Shown here one piece after another: positions 7,522 through 11,810 of a stretch of 11,810 bases of DNA. Position numbers and translations under genes: made by a program. Numbering within the stretch: the stretch's first letter is position 1; each line of letters opens with the position of its first letter. This stretch comes from Thermoanaerobaculales bacterium. Its GTDB lineage: Bacteria > Acidobacteriota > Thermoanaerobaculia > Thermoanaerobaculales > Sulfomarinibacteraceae. The notes below the pieces were generated by a model, which made no database searches, was not told the DNA's origin, and worked only from the letters and a program-made list of their open reading frames with translations. The stretch covers positions 1-11,810 of the forward strand of contig JAOZPW010000110.1 in NCBI GenBank assembly GCA_029932545.1, read 5' to 3'.

Positions 7522-7557
7522 CTGATGGCTTTCAGCCGTCAGCTGTCAGCTGTCAGT
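7522..7557. repeat. Heptamer tandem repeat with adjoining hairpin
   Basis: Four consecutive 7-bp units on the plus strand: TTTCAGC (7530-7536), CGTCAGC, TGTCAGC and TGTCAGT (ending 7557), all variants of TGTCAGC. The first two units also pair with the bases before them: CTGATGGCT (7522-7530) and AGCCGTCAG (7534-7542) form a 9-bp stem with one G-T wobble and a 3-nt loop. It lies in the 194-bp gap between the TPR gene and metK, upstream of the proposed metK promoter. Short heptanucleotide tandem repeats of this style are known from several bacterial groups as noncoding repeat families. The same gap also holds two smaller hairpins (7484-7496 and 7588-7608), neither followed by a T-run. Confidence 0.65.
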
Positions 7558-7613
7558 CGGAAAGCAACTCATCACAAGCATATTCGCCATCCGAAATTTT
7601 CGTGGATGAGTTT

Positions 7614-10505
7614 CTAATTCGCCTGAAGATGATCCGCGAGACCGTCGACTCGAGACGAGATATCCCGGAAGGTCGGATCTTCAAGCAAGATCTCCTCGAA
7701 GAACTCGGCCGCACCACCATAGTCACCCGAGCCTTCAAGGCAGTTGGCCAGTTCATACTTGAGAGCAAGAATTGACTGATCCGCCAGCCCCGGCGCCTCG
7801 AGCGCTCGCTGATACCACCCTGCCGCCTGATCCCAAAGGCCCTGCTCTACGTAACACACACCGACCATCGAACAACACTCAATGTAGAAAGCTGAATCCT
7901 TCGAGGCAATCTGAAACTCACGGATCGCCTCCGGCAACAGGCTCATTTCCTTATAGGCTATGCCGAGGTTGAAGTGGGTGTCGGCATCCTCCTCCGACAG
8001 CTGTTCCGCCACGCCCTTTTGAAATTCTCGAAAGACATCCTCGAGGTCAACCTCACCCTCACCGGGCCCGGCCGCCTTCTCGACGATGGCTTCCTCTGCC
8101 GCCATCTCCTCTTCCAATTCGGCTGCCAGATCGACGTAGGCTTCCTCTTCATCAACAAAGAGGTCCGCTGATGCCTCCGCAACCTGGGGAACCTGTTCCA
8201 GCAAGAATCCCTTGGCCTTGAGGTCAAGTCGTCTCTCCGCCACTTCGGAACTCTCGGGGTGTTCAGCTTCCATTCGCCTCAGAAGGCGCGTTGCATCCTC
8301 ATAAAGAGAGTTTTCCAAGAAGGAATCTATCTGCTGAAGATCACTCGAAGAAGGCCCTGGAATTCGGCCCGCGGCCTCGTCGAGAATGTCGTCCACCGAG
8401 GTCCCCTCTGCCTGAACCACCACTTCGTGATCAGGAGTTGAAACGTCGATCAAGGGGCCACCACCCAACACAGTCCGTTCGAGCTCATCCAGAACATCGA
8501 TCTCTACCGAGGATCGGGACCCGGAGACAGCCTGCGGCTCAATGATCTCGGCTGCAGGCTCGTCACCGCCTCCGCCCAACAGTTCGACCTCATCAACGGC
8601 CTCAAACTCTATCCCGTGTTCAACCGTTACCGGGTCACGACTCTTGAAACTCCCGATGTCGACCTTCTCGAGCTCAATCGACTCGACTTCTTCAACCACC
8701 TCAATTTCCTCGACCCTCTCAGCCGAGGCAGCAGCAACCTCAAAATCATCGACGACCGGCATCTGGGAAAAATCGAGGCTCTGGTCAATCTCCAAGGCCT
8801 CGACCTCGACTTCTTCGACAAACTCAACTTGGACCGCCTCTTCGGCAGGGACTTCACCTGCATCAACCGACAGCACATCGGCCTCTGGGCCCAACAAACC
8901 CGGTAGGGCTCGTTCCAGTCTCTCCAACGCCTCTTCATTACCCTCGGCCTTGAACACCTCGACCAGAGGCCCGACCTCACGAGCCGCCAGATCTGTACGG
9001 CCGGCATCGAGAGCCAATGACACCAATTTTTCCCGAACCTCTTGGTTCTTTGGGAAAAAATGAATGATCGTCTCCAAGTGGTTCAGCGCCTTGTCGACCA
9101 GTCCATACTTGGCGAAGACATTGGCCTCGGCGAGACGCTCCAAGGGGTCGAAATCCGGCACATCACCCAGACTCTCGTCGATACCCTGGACCGCAATCTC
9201 TCCGGAGTCCAGCTTTGCATCCGGATCCACAACCTCGATCATCTCAAAATCGTCCGCATCGATTTCAAGAATGTCCTCATCCAGGACATCACCGACCGGC
9301 ATCGGTTTGGGCGCTTCATGGGGCTGAGGAGTATCGATCGTGGTCGATGGAGAGGCGGTCTGATCGGTACCGGCGCCATCGACGCCCAGCTCACTCAGTC
9401 CATCCTGAACGACACGAAGGTCATCCTCCTGCGCCCCACCCTGAAAGGAACTGTCACCAAGGGCCGTCTTGAGAGTGAGGATCATTTCCTTGTCTTCAGT
9501 GGAAGAAAGGGCCCCAATCCCTAACTTCAGAACGTCCCGATCGTCCGGCAGAACCTTGACCAGCCACCGGAAGATCTCCTCGGCCCCGGCACGATCAGAT
9601 TCGTCCAGTCTCTTGGTGGCGATTGGAAGGAGGAGATCCCGTCCACGATCCACCGCACCGACGCCGAGAAATGCGCGGCCGGCCAGACATGCCACCTCTC
9701 CATCATCCGGACAGGCCCTCATCAAGTCTTCTGCCTGATCGAGGGCAGCTTTGGACTCGCCAGCCGCCAACGCGACCTTGAGAGCAAGGATGCCGATGCT
9801 CGTGCTGTCCGGCGAACGTTTCTGAGCTTCGATCAGGAACTCGCGAGCTTCGTTGAGCTTCCCTGAATCCACCAACGCCTCACAAATGGGCATAAGAAAT
9901 ACCCCTGAAGGCGGATTCTGTTCCAGAGCGTGCCGATAGAGCCTCTCGGCCTCCTCAATCTTGCCTCGATCCAACAGCATCGTCCCCAGGCGTTGATAAA
10001 CGTCTATCGCCTCGTCACCACTGCCCTTGCGGAACAACAGATCACCGAGACGGAGGTGACCCATATGATTCTCGGGGTCGATCTGGATCAGCTTCCTCTG
10101 AATCTGGATGGCATTATCCAGATCGTCATTCTTGAGATACCAGTCGGCCAACACGGCAAACTGATCCTTGGCCTCAACCACAAGCCCCTGTTGGATGTAG
10201 AGCTCGGCCAACCGCTCAAAGACCGCGACCCGGTCAGGCGCCAGTCGATTGATCTTTTTGTAGATGGCAATAGCCTTGTTGGCAAAACCATCTGCACTAA
10301 AACTGCCGGCAATTCTCTCATACAACTCGACGGCCCTGTCGACCTGGCCGATCCGGTTATGAAGATCTCCGATCCGGTTGATTGTATTGACGTCGTTGGG
10401 ATTGAGTTTCAGGAGTTTCTCGTACTCTCGAATAGCAGGCTCTATCTTGCCCTTTTGGACCAGCTTCTCCGCTCCTTTGAGAATCTTGTCCCTATTGATA
10501 GCCAT
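7614..10505 (-). CDS. Large TPR-repeat protein with long acidic linkers
   Basis: A 963-residue protein with no signal peptide or membrane helix, so probably a cytoplasmic scaffold; no enzymatic motif is visible. Residues 1-345 are a solenoid of TPR units, beginning 'IEPAIREYEKLLKLNPND' and continuing with 'AVELYERIA', 'AIAIYKKINRLAP', and 'AIQIQRKLIQIDPEN'. A Pro/Thr-rich linker (375-405) and acidic segment lead to a helical module (about 453-535). Residues 550-715 are a low-complexity region rich in Glu, Val and Asp. A short helical segment (722-766) and a second TPR block (about 824-945, 'DTHFNLGIAYKEM') end the protein. Having TPR blocks at both ends with a long acidic centre is reminiscent of FimV and of TPR proteins in polarity or motility systems, but that is only analogy. 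The ATG at 10505 has AAGGG about 12 nt upstream. The gene starts 36 bp after rnhB and is probably its operon partner. Confidence 0.85.
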   Translation of the reverse strand: MAINRDKILKGAEKLVQKGKIEPAIREYEKLLKLNPNDVNTINRIGDLHNRIGQVDRAVELYERIAGSFSADGFANKAIAIYKKINRLAPDRVAVFERLAELYIQQGLVVEAKDQFAVLADWYLKNDDLDNAIQIQRKLIQIDPENHMGHLRLGDLLFRKGSGDEAIDVYQRLGTMLLDRGKIEEAERLYRHALEQNPPSGVFLMPICEALVDSGKLNEAREFLIEAQKRSPDSTSIGILALKVALAAGESKAALDQAEDLMRACPDDGEVACLAGRAFLGVGAVDRGRDLLLPIATKRLDESDRAGAEEIFRWLVKVLPDDRDVLKLGIGALSSTEDKEMILTLKTALGDSSFQGGAQEDDLRVVQDGLSELGVDGAGTDQTASPSTTIDTPQPHEAPKPMPVGDVLDEDILEIDADDFEMIEVVDPDAKLDSGEIAVQGIDESLGDVPDFDPLERLAEANVFAKYGLVDKALNHLETIIHFFPKNQEVREKLVSLALDAGRTDLAAREVGPLVEVFKAEGNEEALERLERALPGLLGPEADVLSVDAGEVPAEEAVQVEFVEEVEVEALEIDQSLDFSQMPVVDDFEVAAASAERVEEIEVVEEVESIELEKVDIGSFKSRDPVTVEHGIEFEAVDEVELLGGGGDEPAAEIIEPQAVSGSRSSVEIDVLDELERTVLGGGPLIDVSTPDHEVVVQAEGTSVDDILDEAAGRIPGPSSSDLQQIDSFLENSLYEDATRLLRRMEAEHPESSEVAERRLDLKAKGFLLEQVPQVAEASADLFVDEEEAYVDLAAELEEEMAAEEAIVEKAAGPGEGEVDLEDVFREFQKGVAEQLSEEDADTHFNLGIAYKEMSLLPEAIREFQIASKDSAFYIECCSMVGVCYVEQGLWDQAAGWYQRALEAPGLADQSILALKYELANCLEGSGDYGGAAEFFEEILLEDPTFRDISSRVDGLADHLQAN

Positions 10506-10541
10506 CCAGCCGGGTTCCCTTCTACGTCCTACACTTAGTGT

Positions 10542-11153
10542 TCATGGTACCACAGGAGAACAACGAAAACTTCGTCTGTGAAGACAGGAACGCCCGTGTC
10601 CGGCGACCCCCGCAAGGTGGCCTGGAGTCCCATATCCCTTGTTTCTTTCCCACTCCCACCAAGGGTAACTCGTTGCCAATTCGACCATCAGCGCGTCCCG
10701 GTGGACCTTGGCAACATTCGAGGCTGCCGCAACACAAAAATAGCGTTCGTCCGCCTTGATCGGGGAGAGAATCGACTCATAGCCCGGACCCAAGTTGACA
10801 GCATCGACGACGACCGCATCACCTCCTCGGTTCAATGAACCTACGGCCGTGCGCATCGCTCTCCGGGTGGCTTCGAGAATATTGACCCTGTCAATCACTT
10901 CCGGCCAGACTTCAACGATCACCCAGGCATCACAGTGCTGCCGGACCCACTGCGAAGCCAGATTCCGCCGAGTCTCGGAAATCTTCTTGGAATCACGAAT
11001 GCCCCTGTGGTGTGGAATCTCCGTAAACCGAACCCCACACACAACAACGGGGCCCGCCAAGGCCCCGCGTCCAACTTCGTCAATTCCGATGATGGCCGGC
11101 GAGTCGTTCAGTAAACGCCGATCCTCGGCCCCGAGGGGCTCTTTCGTATCAAT
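10542..11153 (-). CDS. rnhB: Ribonuclease HII, apparently with a non-canonical start codon
   Basis: Cuts the RNA strand of RNA-DNA hybrids and removes ribonucleotides misplaced in DNA. Counting from an ATT at 11151-11153, the protein has 203 residues, normal for the family. The acidic active site is complete: Asp25-Glu26 in 'IIGIDEVGRGALAGP', Asp117 in 'VVVDAV', and Asp135 in 'IKADERY'. The family motifs 'RDSKKIS', 'NKGYGTPGHLAG' and 'HRRSF' are in place. The first TTG or ATG in frame is a TTG at 11060, which lies after the catalytic Asp-Glu pair and cannot be the real start. Between it and the upstream in-frame stop (inside rplS) there is no ATG, GTG or TTG. The best candidates are ATT at 11153, one base after the rplS stop, or CTG at 11111. 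rplS followed by rnhB is a widely conserved gene order. Confidence 0.92.
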   Translation of the reverse strand: MDTKEPLGAEDRRLLNDSPAIIGIDEVGRGALAGPVVVCGVRFTEIPHHRGIRDSKKISETRRNLASQWVRQHCDAWVIVEVWPEVIDRVNILEATRRAMRTAVGSLNRGGDAVVVDAVNLGPGYESILSPIKADERYFCVAAASNVAKVHRDALMVELATSYPWWEWERNKGYGTPGHLAGVAGHGRSCLHRRSFRCSPVVP

Positions 11154-11154
11154 C

Positions 11155-11502
11155 CTAGGCGCGACGCAACTCCTTGATGCGGGCCGCCTTGCCGCGACGC
11201 GAACGGATGTAATAGAGCTTGGCCCGACGAACCTTGCCCAACCGGGTCACCTCGATCTTGGCCACGTTGGGAGAATGCAGGGGAAACACCCGCTCCACAC
11301 CGATGCCCGAGGACATCTTACGAACGGTGAAAGTCTCGGCAATACCACCATGTTTGCGAGCGATAACCAATCCCTCGAAGATCTGGATTCGTTCCTTCTC
11401 GCCCTCTGTGAGCCGAACGTGGACTTTGATGGTGTCGCCACCCTTGAAATCAGGGATATCGGTTTTTAGATACTGCTGTGTCACTTCACGCATGAGATCC
11501 AT
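11155..11502 (-). CDS. rplS: 50S ribosomal protein L19
   Basis: Structural protein of the large ribosomal subunit, near the subunit interface. The 115 residues match the usual length. Characteristic segments are 'DFKGGDTIKVHVRLTEGEKE', 'RIQIFEGLVIARKHGG', 'TFTVRKMSSGIGVERVFPLH' and the basic tail starting 'RRAKLYYIRSR'. The ATG at 11502 has GGGAGG 9 nt upstream. In many bacteria rplS is the last gene after rpsP, rimM and trmD; here it starts its own transcription unit from the promoter at 11557-11585, with rnhB directly downstream. The neighbour on the other side is divergently transcribed. Confidence 0.98.
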   Translation of the reverse strand: MDLMREVTQQYLKTDIPDFKGGDTIKVHVRLTEGEKERIQIFEGLVIARKHGGIAETFTVRKMSSGIGVERVFPLHSPNVAKIEVTRLGKVRRAKLYYIRSRRGKAARIKELRRA

Positions 11503-11556
11503 AATCTTGTGCCTCCCAGGCGAGATTCCACTTTCTCAGCGGTTGCCGGGACGCGG

Positions 11557-11585
11557 ATTATACACAGGAGTGGCGGGAAGAACAA
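11557..11585 (-). promoter_or_regulatory. Sigma-70-type promoter of the rplS-rnhB-TPR operon
   Basis: The minus strand has TTGTTC (11580-11585), a 17-bp spacer and a perfect TATAAT (11557-11562). Transcription would start near 11550, giving a leader of about 50 nt to the rplS ATG that includes the GGGAGG ribosome binding site. Spacing and -10 are ideal, and the position suits a ribosomal protein gene. It is the best promoter match I found in the window. Confidence 0.8.
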
Positions 11586-11704
11586 GTCAGCCGGGACGCT
11601 GGAAACACGAGGGGGAGAGGGGGCAGGGGCATACGCGCTAACTTAAATGAAACACCCATTGGAGGTGAGACGGTTTTAACAGTGAGACCGACACCGCGTT
11701 CCTT

Positions 11705-11740
11705 CGAGCCCGAGCCCGTTATCGTTACCGTTATCGGTAG
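11705..11740. repeat. Hexamer tandem repeat (CGAGCC, then CGTTAT/CGTTAC)
   Basis: The plus strand carries six consecutive 6-bp units: CGAGCC twice, CGTTAT, CGTTAC, CGTTAT, then a decayed CGGTAG. It ends 23 bp before the start of the four-helix-bundle gene and lies in the 261-bp divergent gap upstream of rplS. The GAGCCC part is the same repeat unit as at 1576-1613. The remainder of the gap includes the rplS promoter and a G-rich run at 11611-11629. Confidence 0.75.
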
Positions 11741-11763
11741 TGTCATTGATGAAAGGAACACGC

Positions 11764-11810
11764 ATGTACTTTGAATTCGAGAAACTCGATGTCTACCAAG
11801 TGACGTTGGA
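11764..11810 (+). CDS. Start of a four-helix-bundle (S23 / IVP-type) protein, 3' end outside the window
   Basis: Only 15 complete codons are visible, reading 'MYFEFEKLDVYQVTL'. The pattern F-E-K-L-D-V-Y-Q followed by a hydrophobic helix start is typical of the small four-helix-bundle proteins (about 115-130 residues) first described from intervening sequences in 23S rRNA genes, now known at many other chromosomal sites; their biochemical role is unclear. The ATG is preceded by AAAGGA about 7 nt upstream. It is the only plus-strand gene here and is divergent to rplS. There is no rRNA in the window, so this would be a free-standing copy. The call rests on a very short piece. Confidence 0.65.
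   Translation, partial: MYFEFEKLDVYQVTL

Noticed and set aside
7588..7608. Hairpin just after the TPR stop as an intrinsic terminator
   Set aside because: AT-rich bulged stem without a following T-run.
7420..7613. Possible SAM or SAH riboswitch upstream of metK
   Set aside because: The gap has small hairpins and a tandem repeat but no core motif that I recognise from the SAM or SAH classes, and the likely promoter leaves too short a leader.
8542..9738. Long plus-strand open frames opposite the TPR gene
   Set aside because: Their Ser/Thr- or Arg/Pro-rich translations mirror the acidic TPR protein codons; they are shadows of the minus-strand gene.
10542..11060. TTG at 11060 as the start of rnhB
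   Set aside because: It would delete the catalytic Asp-Glu of the IDEVGRG motif while the rest of the enzyme is intact.

Overview
The window is a run of nine genes on the minus strand, followed at the right edge by the first codons of one plus-strand gene. It looks like a chromosomal segment of an uncultured Gram-negative bacterium. Four things suggest this: signal peptides on the exported proteins, a gingipain-type C25 protease, a GT39-type membrane glycosyltransferase, and a TPR protein and exported beta-rich protein of a style I associate with Acidobacteriota and nearby phyla. That phylum guess is inference only. There is no phage, IS element, CRISPR array, tRNA or rRNA in the window.

Layout in transcription order on the minus strand, right to left. 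A good sigma-70-type promoter at 11557-11585 drives rplS (ribosomal protein L19). rnhB (RNase HII) follows at once, and a 963-residue TPR protein follows that; these three read as one operon. After a 194-bp gap holding a heptamer tandem repeat and a probable promoter comes metK (S-adenosylmethionine synthetase). Next are a membrane histidine kinase without an adjacent response regulator and, 18 bp downstream, an exported protein of unknown function. Then come a small acidic 4Fe-4S ferredoxin and a strong intrinsic terminator (3226-3254). Beyond the terminator is a 240-bp gap packed with short perfect hairpins, then a GT39-like glycosyltransferase, a 170-bp gap with a hexamer repeat, and the first 499 codons of an exported C25 protease that runs off the left edge.

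At the right edge a plus-strand gene starts at 11764. Its first 15 complete codons match the start of four-helix-bundle (S23 / 23S rRNA intervening-sequence type) proteins. The gap between it and rplS carries a hexamer repeat related to the one at 1576.

The genes are mostly housekeeping (L19, RNase HII, MetK, ferredoxin) mixed with envelope and surface functions (histidine kinase, exported protein, glycosyltransferase, protease). I see no clear new multi-gene system. The points most worth a second look are: rnhB has no ATG, GTG or TTG before its catalytic motif; a hairpin array lies upstream of the glycosyltransferase; and three families of short simple repeats are confined to intergenic or gene-end positions. 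No gene-free stretch exceeds 300 bp. The 169-bp gap 6099-6267 between metK and the kinase shows nothing I can name beyond a weak 5-bp hairpin.
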